From assembly GCA_027366525.1 (NCBI GenBank), contig DAHXKG010000005.1:154510-218509 (forward strand): a stretch of 64,000 nucleotides of DNA. The letters run 5' to 3'. The notes beneath the pieces were generated by a model that did no database searches, was not told the origin of the DNA, and saw only the letters and a program-made list of their open reading frames with translations. This DNA comes from a candidate division FCPU426 bacterium (lineage in GTDB: Bacteria > Oederibacteriota > Muellerivitia > Muellerivitales > DAHXKG01). Shown in pieces: positions 36,361-45,767 of this stretch (the first letter of the stretch is position 1; every line of letters begins with the position of its first letter). Made by a program: the position numbers and the translations under genes.

Positions 36361-37401
36361 GTGCTTAATTTCTTACTGGGGCTATTTTCATCGGATGTGG
36401 CAATTGATTTAGGAACCGCAACAACATTGGTCTATGTTAAGGGACGTGGAATCGTGTTACAAGAGCCCTCATTGGTGGTAGTGCATAAGAATACAAATCA
36501 AATTTTATCGGTAGGTAATGATGCCAAATTAATGTTGGGGAGAACACCAGGATCACTGATTGCAATTCGACCAATGAAGGATGGGGTTATTGCCGATTTT
36601 GAAGTCACGGAACGCATGTTGAGATATTTTATTGCCAAGGTGCATAACCGACGTTCATTGATTCGACCGAGAATCGTAGTGGCAATCCCCTCAGGGTGTA
36701 CGGAAGTTGAAAAGAGAGCGGTTAGAGATTCAGCAGAGCAAGCTGGAGCTCGTGAAGTTTATCTTGTTGAAGAACCAATGGCGGCGGCTATTGGGGCTGG
36801 ATTGCCCATTGGCGAGCCACAGGGCAATATGATTGTTGATATTGGGGGGGGCACAACAGAAGTGGCAGTTATTTCTTTAGGTGGAATTGTTTATGGAAAA
36901 TCAATCCGAATAGCTGGCGATGAAATGGATGTAGCGATTAGTAATTATGTGAGAAAAACCTATAATTTATTCATCGGAGAAAGAACTGCAGAAGATATCA
37001 AGATACAAATAGGTTCTGCATTTCCATTAGATCAAGAATTGCGTATGCAGATCAAAGGACGAGATCTCGTTACGGGATTGCCTAAAACCACAGAACTGAC
37101 TTCCGAAGAAATTCGTGGTGCTATCGAAGAACCACTGCGGTCGATTATTGAAACAATAAAAATGACTTTAGAAAAAACACCGCCGGAATTATCCGCCGAT
37201 ATTGTGGATCGTGGAATTATTTTGGCTGGGGGATCTTCCCAGTTGAAGAATTTAGATGAACGATTGAGAGATGAGACGGGTGTTCCAGTAAATCTTTCAG
37301 ATGACCCAACTACAGCGGTGGCGGCTGGCGCAGGTAAACTTTTAGATGAATCATTAGATTTTTTAAGAAATATTTCTGTTTTAGAAAAAGAGTATGATTG
37401 A
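36361..37401 (+). CDS. mreB: Rod shape-determining protein MreB
   Basis: This actin homologue guides lateral wall synthesis as membrane-bound filaments. The 346 residues contain the phosphate-1 motif [27 protein letters not shown] (phosphate 2) and the adenosine motif [14 protein letters not shown]. An N-terminal hydrophobic MLNFLLGLF could insert in the membrane. The GTG start has a GGAGG 9 nt upstream. It opens a complete mreB-mreC-mreD-mrdA-rodA elongasome operon, so the cell is probably rod-shaped. Confidence 0.97.
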   Translation: MLNFLLGLFSSDVAIDLGTATTLVYVKGRGIVLQEPSLVVVHKNTNQILSVGNDAKLMLGRTPGSLIAIRPMKDGVIADFEVTERMLRYFIAKVHNRRSLIRPRIVVAIPSGCTEVEKRAVRDSAEQAGAREVYLVEEPMAAAIGAGLPIGEPQGNMIVDIGGGTTEVAVISLGGIVYGKSIRIAGDEMDVAISNYVRKTYNLFIGERTAEDIKIQIGSAFPLDQELRMQIKGRDLVTGLPKTTELTSEEIRGAIEEPLRSIIETIKMTLEKTPPELSADIVDRGIILAGGSSQLKNLDERLRDETGVPVNLSDDPTTAVAAGAGKLLDESLDFLRNISVLEKEYD

Positions 37402-37441
37402 TCCCAACAGAAAATTTTAAATTAATGATGGGAAGCCAGAG

Positions 37442-38272
37442 GTGCTAAAGTTTTTATATAAGCATCGGTCACATATCGTGATTATAATTGTTTTTTTGAT
37501 TGGAAGTTTGTTCCTGATTTACAAACACTCAAACACAGGTTCAAAACAGAATTTTAAAAATCTATGGATTCAAAAAAGTATTTATCGTGTATGGGAACCC
37601 TTGCAGTATTGTTTAACTTGCATCCTAAATCTTCCAAGTCAAGGTATCTATTTTATTCGCAATCTTGAAAGTTTGGAACAGCAACGTCAAGCATTGATTC
37701 GGCAGAATCAACTACTTCAATTCCATATGGAAAAATATGATGATTTAAAAAACCAGGTGATGCAACTTGAATCAATTTTGAAGGTCAAACCAGCATTACC
37801 GAAGAATGTTCAGATTGCGCAGGTAATTTCTTATGATCCATCCGTGTGGAATAAAAGTTGTACGATTAATCGCGGCTTCGATGATGGCGTTCAGGTTGGT
37901 GCAACGGTATTAACCACCAATGGTATCGTTGGTCAAGTAATAATGGTGCTTAAACACTGTGCCAAAGTATTAATGCTATTGGATCCACGTGCCGCTATTT
38001 CTGGATATGATACTCGATCAGAGGTTATTGGAATTGCAGTTGGAACCGGGAGTACTCAAATGCAGTTTAAATTTGTTAATGCAAATGAAAGCGTACAAAT
38101 TGGCGATAAAATTGTTTCATCCGGTTTGGGCGGAATTTTTCCACGAGGATATCCTATTGGAACGATTGTTCAAAAATCTCGGAATTCCAATAATTTAACA
38201 CAAAATATTTTATTAGATCCAGAAGTGAATTTTGATGAATTAAATTATGTTTTTGTTTTGAATGTCAACTAA
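37442..38272 (+). CDS. mreC: Rod shape-determining protein MreC
   Basis: MreC is a periplasmic scaffold that activates PBP2. The 276 residues have an N-terminal membrane anchor (about 11-30), a coiled coil (about 75-115: LEQQRQALIRQNQLLQFHME region) and the MreC beta domain (VISYDPSVWNKSCTINRG, GIVGQV, LLDPRAAISG, SGLGGIFPRGYPIG). GTG at 37442 is used, with AGAGG nearby. It lies between mreB and mreD. Confidence 0.94.
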   Translation: MLKFLYKHRSHIVIIIVFLIGSLFLIYKHSNTGSKQNFKNLWIQKSIYRVWEPLQYCLTCILNLPSQGIYFIRNLESLEQQRQALIRQNQLLQFHMEKYDDLKNQVMQLESILKVKPALPKNVQIAQVISYDPSVWNKSCTINRGFDDGVQVGATVLTTNGIVGQVIMVLKHCAKVLMLLDPRAAISGYDTRSEVIGIAVGTGSTQMQFKFVNANESVQIGDKIVSSGLGGIFPRGYPIGTIVQKSRNSNNLTQNILLDPEVNFDELNYVFVLNVN

Positions 38273-38304
38273 TTACAAGTAATTCAGTTACGAAGGATCA
38301 CAGG

Positions 38305-38784
38305 ATGGCGTTAAGAACTACAATAATATTGAGTGTTATTGCTCTTTTTTTTCAACAATTTTATGGCTTTTCAGAGTTTGGTGTAGATTTCTTGTTAATC
38401 CTCGTTGTTCTAAAAGGAATTCGCACGACTCCGGCTAATGCGGTGGTATATGGGGGAGTAATAGGATTTTTTCAGGATGCCCTTTCATCTTCTTGGATAG
38501 GGCCAAATATGGTGGCAAAAATACTGATAAGTTTTTTAGTGTCTTTGTTGAAAAAAAACTTCTATCGTGAAAAGATTTGGACACAGACGCTTCTAATTTC
38601 GATAACCATGTTTTTTCAGCAAATAATTATTTTAATTATTTTGAATTTATGTTCACGGCAGAATAAGATTTTTTCAATATCGCTAATTTTTAAACCCACT
38701 ATAATGACTTCAATTGTAGGAGCTTTAATTTGCTTTGTTGTTGTTCAATTCCGACATCGACATTATGATCCGGCAACAGCTTAA
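38305..38784 (+). CDS. mreD: Rod shape-determining protein MreD
   Basis: This polytopic membrane protein of 159 residues has about five hydrophobic helices. The family pattern DFLLILVVLKG followed by GGVIGFFQDALSS is visible. MreD sits with MreC in the elongasome. The call rests on this pattern, size and its fixed place between mreC and mrdA. Confidence 0.9.
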   Translation: MALRTTIILSVIALFFQQFYGFSEFGVDFLLILVVLKGIRTTPANAVVYGGVIGFFQDALSSSWIGPNMVAKILISFLVSLLKKNFYREKIWTQTLLISITMFFQQIIILIILNLCSRQNKIFSISLIFKPTIMTSIVGALICFVVVQFRHRHYDPATA

Positions 38785-38805
38785 TTATAATTATCTGGAA
38801 ATATA

Positions 38806-40638
38806 ATGCGGGCATTATATGAAAAAAATTTTTCAATAAATGGCATTCAAAGAAAAATCAGATTTTTTTATTGGATAATCTCACTTGGTTTTTTAGCTGT
38901 TTTTTTAAGAGTTTTTTTTCTTCAAATCCTAAATTACTCAAAATATCAAAACCTATTAAATGAAAATAGTATGCGGTTTTTCCCTAAACAGGCTGCGCGT
39001 GGAATTATTACTTGTCGACATGGACAAATCCTGGCAACAAACAAACCTTCGTTTTCATTGTTTTTGGTTCCTGCTCAATTGAAATCAACGAGTTCAACAC
39101 TGGTTCAATTAAGTGAAATTTTAGGTGAATCACTGGATTCGCTTGAAGATATGGTGGCCTTGAGAAGTATTGATCGACGATATGAACCAATTTTACTTCA
39201 ATCACATCTAACGGCGAGCTTGATTGCTAAAATCGAGGAAAATCAAGAACGATTGCCAGGTGTATATATCCATGTTGAGCCAGAACGATATTATCCATAT
39301 GGCAAACTTGCTTCACATGTTTTAGGTTATATCGGACAAATTTCACAACAAGAACTCTTGGACTTAAAAGGCGAGGGTTATCAATATGGCAATTGGATGG
39401 GGCAAAAAGGAATCGAAAAATTCTATGACCAATATCTTCGTGGAGAAAATGGAGGAACTTATGTCGAAGTAAATGCGCAAGGAATTCAACAAAAAGTTTT
39501 ATATCAAATTTCATCGTCACCAGGTGATACGGCAGTCTTAACTTTGGATATGAAACTACAACGTATTGCCGATCAATTATTGAAGGGAAAGGAGGGAGCG
39601 GTTATTGTCTCCAATCCTCGTAACGGACAAATCTTGGCACTAGCAAGTCATCCGAATTTTAATCCCAATGATTTTGTTGGTGGAATTTCAGTAAAAAACT
39701 GGAAACATTTAATCGATAATCCAGAACATCCCTTGGAAAATAAAGCAATACAAAATGGATACCCACCTGGATCTGTTTTTAAACTGGTTGTGTCTCAAGC
39801 GGCACTTGCAGATCGGGTAGTTACGCCATCACAACTTTTTCTTTGCCGTGGTATTTTTTGGTATGACTCATGGCCTTACCGTTGTTGGGATATTTATGGA
39901 CATGGATGGATTAGCATGCATAATGCATTAGTGGAATCATGTGATATTTATTTTTATCAAGTGGGATTGAAATTAAAAATTAGTCGGATTTATCAAATGG
40001 CACGTCGAATGGGTTTAGGAAGCTTAACGGGGATTGATTTGAGTTCAGAAGGGATGGGACTTGTGCCGAATCCACGATGGAAAGAAGCAGTATTACGTGA
40101 GCCTTGGTTCCCAGGCAATACGATTCAATTGAGCATTGGACAGGGTTACCTTTTAACGACTCCCATTCAAATGTTAGATGTTATTTCTGAAATAGCTGAA
40201 AATGGAAAAGTTTATCGCCCTCACTTATTATTGAAAATTGTTGATCCAAAAACCAAGCAGGTAGTATTCAAATATAAAAAAACAGTTCTTCTTAGAACTA
40301 AAATTCCAAAAAATATTATTAATTTTGTAAAATCAGCAATGTGTGATGTGGTCAACTCTTCCTATGGTACTGGTGTGTATGCAAGAATTCCGGGCGTTGA
40401 AGTCGCAGGAAAAACGGGAACCGCCGAAACACCCCATCATGAAAAATCCGATGGATGGTTTGTGGCAATTGCTCCCGCCCAACATCCGAAGGTGGCCGTA
40501 GTGGTTATGATTGAACATGGTGGTGAAGGCGGATTATGTGCTGCGCCTATTGCCAAAAAATTGATTGAGGCTGCATTAGGGTACACAACAACGAATCGCA
40601 GGATGGGGTCAAAGTTGAATTTAGAAAAACATCCATAG
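38806..40638 (+). CDS. mrdA: Penicillin-binding protein 2 (elongasome transpeptidase)
   Basis: This monofunctional class B transpeptidase cross-links lateral-wall peptidoglycan. The 610 residues start with a membrane anchor (about 25-45), then the dimerisation/pedestal domain (ARGIITCRHGQILA, RYYPYGKLASHVLGYIG) and the transpeptidase domain. The active site shows Ser323-x-x-Lys326 (GSVFK), SCD as the second motif and KTGTAET as the third. It is followed 17 nt later by rodA, its glycosyltransferase partner. Confidence 0.96.
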   Translation: MRALYEKNFSINGIQRKIRFFYWIISLGFLAVFLRVFFLQILNYSKYQNLLNENSMRFFPKQAARGIITCRHGQILATNKPSFSLFLVPAQLKSTSSTLVQLSEILGESLDSLEDMVALRSIDRRYEPILLQSHLTASLIAKIEENQERLPGVYIHVEPERYYPYGKLASHVLGYIGQISQQELLDLKGEGYQYGNWMGQKGIEKFYDQYLRGENGGTYVEVNAQGIQQKVLYQISSSPGDTAVLTLDMKLQRIADQLLKGKEGAVIVSNPRNGQILALASHPNFNPNDFVGGISVKNWKHLIDNPEHPLENKAIQNGYPPGSVFKLVVSQAALADRVVTPSQLFLCRGIFWYDSWPYRCWDIYGHGWISMHNALVESCDIYFYQVGLKLKISRIYQMARRMGLGSLTGIDLSSEGMGLVPNPRWKEAVLREPWFPGNTIQLSIGQGYLLTTPIQMLDVISEIAENGKVYRPHLLLKIVDPKTKQVVFKYKKTVLLRTKIPKNIINFVKSAMCDVVNSSYGTGVYARIPGVEVAGKTGTAETPHHEKSDGWFVAIAPAQHPKVAVVVMIEHGGEGGLCAAPIAKKLIEAALGYTTTNRRMGSKLNLEKHP

Positions 40639-40655
40639 GGGAGAAATTCAAATCA

Positions 40656-41759
40656 ATGAAAGAGTGGTTTAGAGGCTTAGATTGGGTTTTACTAACCCAA
40701 GTCTTTTCATTATCAATTATTGGATTATTTATAATATATTCCTCCATTTACATGACCAGCCATCCGAGCGATCTGTATATGCGTCAATTTTTTTGGTTAT
40801 TTGTGTCAATTATTTGTATGGCAGTTTGTTTTAAAATTGATTATCACTTATGGGTTGAGGCGGCGACCTATATTTATTGGACATCGATTTTTTTCTTATT
40901 AGTGGTTCTTGCCATTGGCAATTCAGCCAATGGAGCTCGTCGTTGGATTCGAATAGGTCCTATTTCATTTCAACCAACTGAACTTGCAAAATTTGCACTT
41001 GTGTTAATGTTAGTAAAATTTTTAAGTAATAAAAAAAATATTTTGACCGACATTAAAAATTATTTTTGGATTTTATTAATAGTTGCACTTCCGTTATTTT
41101 TAATTATTAAACAACCCGATTTGGGTTCAGCTTTACTTTTAATTCCATCAATGATTATCTTAATTTATACAGGTGGAGTTCCAATCCGACGATTGATATG
41201 GACATTTTTAAGTTTATTAGTCGCGAGTCCGATTATTTGGACTTTTTTAAAAGAATACCAAAAAAAAAGAATTGAATTTTTTTTAAATCCCCAATCGGAT
41301 CCCTTAGGGTCAGGGTACAATATTATCCAATCAATTATTGCAATTGGATCCGGCGGAATAACTGGGAAAGGATTTTTAAAGGAGACACAAAATCGACTTT
41401 CTTTTATTCCAGAGCACCACACTGATTTTATTTTTTCAGTAATTGGTCAGGAATGGGGCTTCATTGGAACGACCATCACAATTGTTCTTTATTTTTATAT
41501 TTTCAGACAAGCCATCCTGATTGCCAATAGAGCGCGTGACAATGAAGGCTCCTTATTGGCATTGGGTTTTGGATGTATGATTACCATTCAAGTTTTAGTT
41601 AATCTTGGAATGACAGTTGGATTATTACCCGTAACGGGATTAACGCTTCCATTCATAAGTTATGGTGGAAGTTCTTTGGTTTTTAGCTCTTTAGCGATCG
41701 GAATACTTTTAAATATTTCATATGCCAATCGCAGATCGGCTATTATTTCTCTTAAATAA
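40656..41759 (+). CDS. rodA: Peptidoglycan glycosyltransferase RodA
   Basis: This SEDS-family polymerase works with PBP2. The 367 residues contain about ten membrane helices. The SEDS signatures GARRWIRIGPISFQPTELAK, KQPDLGSALL, FIPEHHTDFIFSVIGQEWGF and TGLTLPFISYGGSS are clear. An AGGGGAG ribosome binding site precedes the ATG. It is the last gene of the elongasome operon. Confidence 0.96.
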   Translation: MKEWFRGLDWVLLTQVFSLSIIGLFIIYSSIYMTSHPSDLYMRQFFWLFVSIICMAVCFKIDYHLWVEAATYIYWTSIFFLLVVLAIGNSANGARRWIRIGPISFQPTELAKFALVLMLVKFLSNKKNILTDIKNYFWILLIVALPLFLIIKQPDLGSALLLIPSMIILIYTGGVPIRRLIWTFLSLLVASPIIWTFLKEYQKKRIEFFLNPQSDPLGSGYNIIQSIIAIGSGGITGKGFLKETQNRLSFIPEHHTDFIFSVIGQEWGFIGTTITIVLYFYIFRQAILIANRARDNEGSLLALGFGCMITIQVLVNLGMTVGLLPVTGLTLPFISYGGSSLVFSSLAIGILLNISYANRRSAIISLK

Positions 41760-41887
41760 TTTAAGTGGTATTAGATTGGGTTAATTCAGTAAGTTTAATA
41801 ATGGAAATACGATAGAATTTAAAATGAGATATCAAGATTAGTTTAATAGTATTAGCGTGAAAAAACTTGAACGTTGAGGATTTTGAA

Positions 41888-42334
41888 ATGCGAGCATTAA
41901 CTTGGAAAACTGGATGGTTAATATTTGGTATTTCTTGGTTTTTATCTTTTACTGGTGTAACTCTGCTTCGATCTTTTTTGATTCCTCCAAAAGAACAGAA
42001 GTGTTATAAAATTGTTGATAATTTGCAAAAAGCCGTTAATCACTGGAATCAATTGCATCCATCAGAAAAAATGATTAACAAAATTAATGAGAATCAATTA
42101 ATTAGTGCTGGGCTTTTTCATCCAATCAAATATAATCATTCAAAATATTTCTTTTTTATTCAAAAGACACCGTGGGGTAGAAAGGTAATGTGCAATCGAT
42201 ACCAACAAAATCCATTACTCTTGCGGCTAACCGGCGTAACATTATTAGCCTGTATCATATTTTTTTTCTTGTGTTATTATTTAGGTTATGTTTTTTACAA
42301 ACCAGATGATCAAATATTAAAGGAACATCAATGA
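41888..42334 (+). CDS. Two-helix membrane protein of unknown function
   Basis: Not recognised. The 148-residue product has an N-terminal membrane segment (about 8-28), a polar central region of about 75 residues with an LHPSEKMINKINENQL segment, and a second membrane segment near the C terminus (about 114-137), followed by a short charged tail. ATG at 41888 is chosen over a TTG at 41867 because GAGGA lies 8 nt upstream. Its stop overlaps the PfkB gene start (ATGA), which suggests coexpression with that kinase. Confidence 0.55.
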   Translation: MRALTWKTGWLIFGISWFLSFTGVTLLRSFLIPPKEQKCYKIVDNLQKAVNHWNQLHPSEKMINKINENQLISAGLFHPIKYNHSKYFFFIQKTPWGRKVMCNRYQQNPLLLRLTGVTLLACIIFFFLCYYLGYVFYKPDDQILKEHQ

Positions 42335-43248
42335 ATTCGGTGCTCATCGTTGGATCGATTGCGTATGATGATGTTAAAACACCCTTTGGATCCGTTAAAA
42401 ATTCGTTAGGGGGATCAACCATTTACGCGAGTTTATCGGCATCTCTGTTTTCAAAAGCTCATATAGTGGGAATAGTGGGACATGATTTTAAAAAAGAACA
42501 TGTGGAATTGCTGCGTTCCAAAAACATTCAATTAGAGGGCTTAACTCACGATTCAGGATTAACATTTCATTGGAGTGGACGATATGAAAAAAACATGAAT
42601 ATTCGGCACACATTAAAAACGGAATTAAATGTCTTTTCCAAATTTCACCCAACAATTCCTTTAGAGTGGAAAAAAATATCGTATGTCTTTTTGGGAAATA
42701 TTCAACCTGAAGTTCAATTGGACGTATTGAATCAGCTTGAATCTCCAAAATATATTATTCTTGATACAATGAATTTATATATTCAGTCGCATAGAAAAGC
42801 ACTTTTAAAAGTTTTAAAATATGTCAATTTAGTAGTGGTAAACGATCAAGAGGCGATATTATTAACTAAAGCGAACAACTTGATAACGGCGGCTGAAAAA
42901 ATCCAATTAATGGGTCCAGATACAGTGATTATAAAAAAAGGTGAGCATGGAGCCATTTTGGTCAATAAAAAGAATGTTTTTGTAATTCCAGCGCTGCTAT
43001 TAAAAAAAGTGATTGATCCGACAGGGGCGGGCGATAGTTTTGCGGGTGGATTAATAGGTTTTTTAGCCCAGCAAGGGAGTTACGACTGGATAACTTTAAA
43101 AAAGGCTATGTTGATTGGGACAGTGATGGCGTCCTTTTGTGTTCAAGATTTTAGTGTTCAAGGACTTTTGAAAATAAATCATAAATCAGTTCATGATCGT
43201 TGGTTAGAATTTTATAAGACAAGCAGTTTTCCACATTTCAAGTTGTGA
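42331..43248 (+). CDS. PfkB-family carbohydrate/nucleoside kinase
   Basis: This ribokinase-superfamily kinase has 305 residues. The N-terminal GSIAYDDVKTPFG and GGSTIYASLSASLF segments form the substrate lid region, and the C-terminal DPTGAGDSFAGG motif holds the anion hole and catalytic Asp235. The substrate is not evident; similar genes are often annotated as sugar kinases. It overlaps the preceding membrane-protein gene and abuts the next aminotransferase gene without any gap, so it is part of a long cotranscribed run ending at cimA. Confidence 0.85.
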   Translation: MNSVLIVGSIAYDDVKTPFGSVKNSLGGSTIYASLSASLFSKAHIVGIVGHDFKKEHVELLRSKNIQLEGLTHDSGLTFHWSGRYEKNMNIRHTLKTELNVFSKFHPTIPLEWKKISYVFLGNIQPEVQLDVLNQLESPKYIILDTMNLYIQSHRKALLKVLKYVNLVVVNDQEAILLTKANNLITAAEKIQLMGPDTVIIKKGEHGAILVNKKNVFVIPALLLKKVIDPTGAGDSFAGGLIGFLAQQGSYDWITLKKAMLIGTVMASFCVQDFSVQGLLKINHKSVHDRWLEFYKTSSFPHFKL

Positions 43249-44436
43249 ATGGATTTACTTGTGTTTCAAACTGAATCAAAATTAATTAAAAAATTTCCGC
43301 CTTATGTTTTTGCAAAAATCAATGCGGCTAAATTGGCTGCACGACAAAAAGGAATAGACGTCATTGATCTTGGGATGGGTAATCCTGATGGGGGGACGCC
43401 CATTCCAGTGGTTAATAAATTAATTGAAGTTATTCAGGACAAAAAATCGCATGGGTATTCAGCCTCTAAGGGGATTTTTTCTTTTTTAAAAGCGATTTCA
43501 CGCTGGTACGAAAGGAAATATCAAGTTCAAATAGATCCTAAAACGGAAGCGGTTTCTGTGATAGGATCAAAAGAGGGACTGGCACATTTAGGATTGGCGA
43601 TATGGAATCCAGGTGATCAAGTGCTTGCACCAGATCCTACATATCCCATCCATCACTATAGCGTTGTCATCGCTAATGGCAAACTTATTTCTGTATCGTT
43701 GGGCGAAAGTCCTGAAAAATTTCTAGTTAATTTATATCGAATTTCGTCAAAACCCGGAGTTAATCCGAAAGCACTGATCATCAATTTCCCGCATAATCCG
43801 ACAACACTTTGTGCCGAGCAGAATTTTTTTAAAGATATTGTTACTTGGGCTAAAAAAAGGCAAGTCTTGGTCATTCATGATTTTGCTTATGCTGATATTA
43901 CTTTTGATGGATTTAAAGCTCCGAGTTTTCTTGCAACGCCGGGAGCCAAAGATATTGGGATTGAATTTTTTACACTTTCAAAATCGTATAATATGGCAGG
44001 TTGGCGAGTTGGGTTTGCAGCGGGGAATGCCAAAGTTATTGCATCATTAGCAAAATTAAAAAGTTATATGGATTATGGAATATTTACGCCAATTCAAGTT
44101 GCAGCAATTGCTGCATTGGATCGACCCGAAGTGGAATTAACAGAACGAGCTAAAATTTATGAAGAACGACGCGATATTTTTTATAAAGGGTTAATGAATA
44201 TAAATTGGCCAGTTCCTAAACCGAAAGGATCAATGTATATTTGGGCTCCGATTCCCTCAAAATATGAAAAAATGAGTGCGGTTGATTTTTCAATGTTATT
44301 ATTGGAAAAATCGGCAGTTGCGGTATCACCGGGGACTGGGTTTGGAAAATTAGGTGAAGGTTACATTCGATTTGCTCTCGTGGAGAATAAAAGTAGAATT
44401 CGTCAAGCTTTACGCAATTTAAAAAAAATATTTTGA
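43249..44436 (+). CDS. Class I/II aminotransferase, AlaC/DapL-like
   Basis: This PLP aminotransferase has 395 residues. Visible are GMGNPDGGTP, LAPDPTYPIHHYSV, FPHNPTT, HDFAYADITFDG and the PLP lysine in LSKSYNMAGWRVGF. The closest families are alanine aminotransferase AlaC and LL-diaminopimelate aminotransferase DapL. Similar genes often precede hom in other bacteria, and hom is two genes downstream, supporting an amino-acid transaminase linked to the aspartate family. The exact substrate is undecided. Confidence 0.85.
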   Translation: MDLLVFQTESKLIKKFPPYVFAKINAAKLAARQKGIDVIDLGMGNPDGGTPIPVVNKLIEVIQDKKSHGYSASKGIFSFLKAISRWYERKYQVQIDPKTEAVSVIGSKEGLAHLGLAIWNPGDQVLAPDPTYPIHHYSVVIANGKLISVSLGESPEKFLVNLYRISSKPGVNPKALIINFPHNPTTLCAEQNFFKDIVTWAKKRQVLVIHDFAYADITFDGFKAPSFLATPGAKDIGIEFFTLSKSYNMAGWRVGFAAGNAKVIASLAKLKSYMDYGIFTPIQVAAIAALDRPEVELTERAKIYEERRDIFYKGLMNINWPVPKPKGSMYIWAPIPSKYEKMSAVDFSMLLLEKSAVAVSPGTGFGKLGEGYIRFALVENKSRIRQALRNLKKIF

Positions 44437-44460
44437 TATTTATTTACAAGGAGTGCAGCA

Positions 44461-45627
44461 ATGGATATCGCAGAGCGTATGAAAAATATTTCTCCGTCGG
44501 TAACATTAACGATGGATGCACGCGTCAAGCAACTTCAAGCTGGGGGCACTGATATTATTAATTTTTCAGTTGGTGAACCCGACTTTAGAACACCGGAAGT
44601 TATATGTGAGGCTGCTCAAAAAGCCATTCAAGAGGGATTTCATAAATATACACCCGTGGGCGGCATATTGAGTTTACGGGAAAAAATTGGGAAATACTTA
44701 TATACTAACTACGGCGTTTCATATAATCCGAATCAAATCATTGTTTCTTGTGGAGCAAAGCATTCGTTATACAATGCAATACTTGCCTTAGTCAACCCTG
44801 GTGATGAAGTGCTTATTCCTGTACCGTTTTGGGGAACTTATCCAGAACAGGTGAAATTAGCAGGTGGAGTACCAGTTTTTGTTAATTGTCCCGAGGCGAA
44901 TCAATTTAAACTGGATCTTAAACAATTAGCTGAAAAAATCACGCCAAAAACGAAAGTGCTAATTCTTAATTATCCCAATAATCCAACCGGTGCAACATTA
45001 ACTCGTAGTGAATTGGAAAAATTGGCGGAAATTATTGTCCAAAATAACATTTGGGTTTTATCGGATGAAATTTATAGCAAATTAACTTACAACGGCGACC
45101 ATTGTTGCTTTTCATCTATTTCAAATGAAATTTATAATCGAACGATTTTAATTAATGGAGTTTCAAAAACGTTTTCAATGACGGGATGGAGAATTGGATA
45201 TGCGGCGGGCGCCCCATCGATTATTAAGGCGATGACAGATCTTCAAAGCCATTCAACCTCTAATCCGACATCTATTTCCCAAAAAGCATCGGAAGCGGCT
45301 CTGCAAATGGATGAAACTGAAATCCAAAAAATGATCAGCACTTTTCGCAAACGGCGCGATTTAATTAGTAGTCGATTGAATCAAATTGCGGGCGTTCATT
45401 GCTTGGAGCCTGAGGGTGCTTTTTATGTTTTCCCGAACGTCTCAAAAATACTTAAGCAAGTTTCAATTAATACGACATTGGATTTTTCTGAGTTTCTTTT
45501 AGAAAAAGCGCAGATTGCAGTTACTCCGGGAGAGGCCTTTGGATTTGAAGGATATTTGCGTATTTCCTATGCGACAAGTGAGAAAAATATTGAAGAGGGC
45601 ATAAGGCGATTTTCAAAAGTAATTTAA
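44461..45627 (+). CDS. aspC: Aspartate aminotransferase-family enzyme (class I)
   Basis: The 388 residues carry VGEPDFRTP, YTPVGGILSLREKI, NYPNNPTGA, SDEIYSKLTYNG and the PLP lysine in NGVSKTFSMTGWRIGY, as in the Bacillus/Thermus-type (Ib) aspartate aminotransferases. It would make aspartate, the entry to the hom-lysC-thrC genes downstream. The ribosome binding site AAGGAG precedes the ATG. A hairpin terminator lies 55 nt after the stop. Confidence 0.88.
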   Translation: MDIAERMKNISPSVTLTMDARVKQLQAGGTDIINFSVGEPDFRTPEVICEAAQKAIQEGFHKYTPVGGILSLREKIGKYLYTNYGVSYNPNQIIVSCGAKHSLYNAILALVNPGDEVLIPVPFWGTYPEQVKLAGGVPVFVNCPEANQFKLDLKQLAEKITPKTKVLILNYPNNPTGATLTRSELEKLAEIIVQNNIWVLSDEIYSKLTYNGDHCCFSSISNEIYNRTILINGVSKTFSMTGWRIGYAAGAPSIIKAMTDLQSHSTSNPTSISQKASEAALQMDETEIQKMISTFRKRRDLISSRLNQIAGVHCLEPEGAFYVFPNVSKILKQVSINTTLDFSEFLLEKAQIAVTPGEAFGFEGYLRISYATSEKNIEEGIRRFSKVI

Positions 45628-45636
45628 GAAGAACAG

Positions 45637-45666
45637 TTGTTAAATTCAATAAAATTTTGATACTAT
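45637..45666 (+). promoter_or_regulatory. Possible promoter just before an intergenic terminator
   Basis: TTGTTA (45637-45642) and TACTAT (45661-45666) are spaced by 18 bp. The predicted start would lie only a few bases before the hairpin at 45682, giving a transcript of about 40 nt. It may be fortuitous. Confidence 0.25.
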
Positions 45667-45681
45667 GAGAACACAAAGATA

Positions 45682-45712
45682 AACGCTCTGAAGATTGCTT
45701 CGGAGCGTTTTG
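45682..45712 (+). terminator. Rho-independent terminator between aspC-like gene and hom
   Basis: A 12-bp stem (AACGCTCTGAAG pairing with CTTCGGAGCGTT, one G-T wobble) closes a 4-nt loop and runs into a short T-run (TTTT). It should end the upstream transcript and separate it from hom. Confidence 0.75.
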
Positions 45713-45738
45713 CTATATTAAAGTAAATAACGTATATA
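45710..45738 (+). promoter_or_regulatory. Possible promoter of the hom-thrC-lysC-cimA operon
   Basis: TTGCTA (45710-45715) overlaps the terminator T-run. It is 17 bp from TATATA (45733-45738), about 30 nt upstream of hom. Confidence 0.4.
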
Positions 45739-45767
45739 AATTTCAAATGGTGTATTGGGAAACTTGA

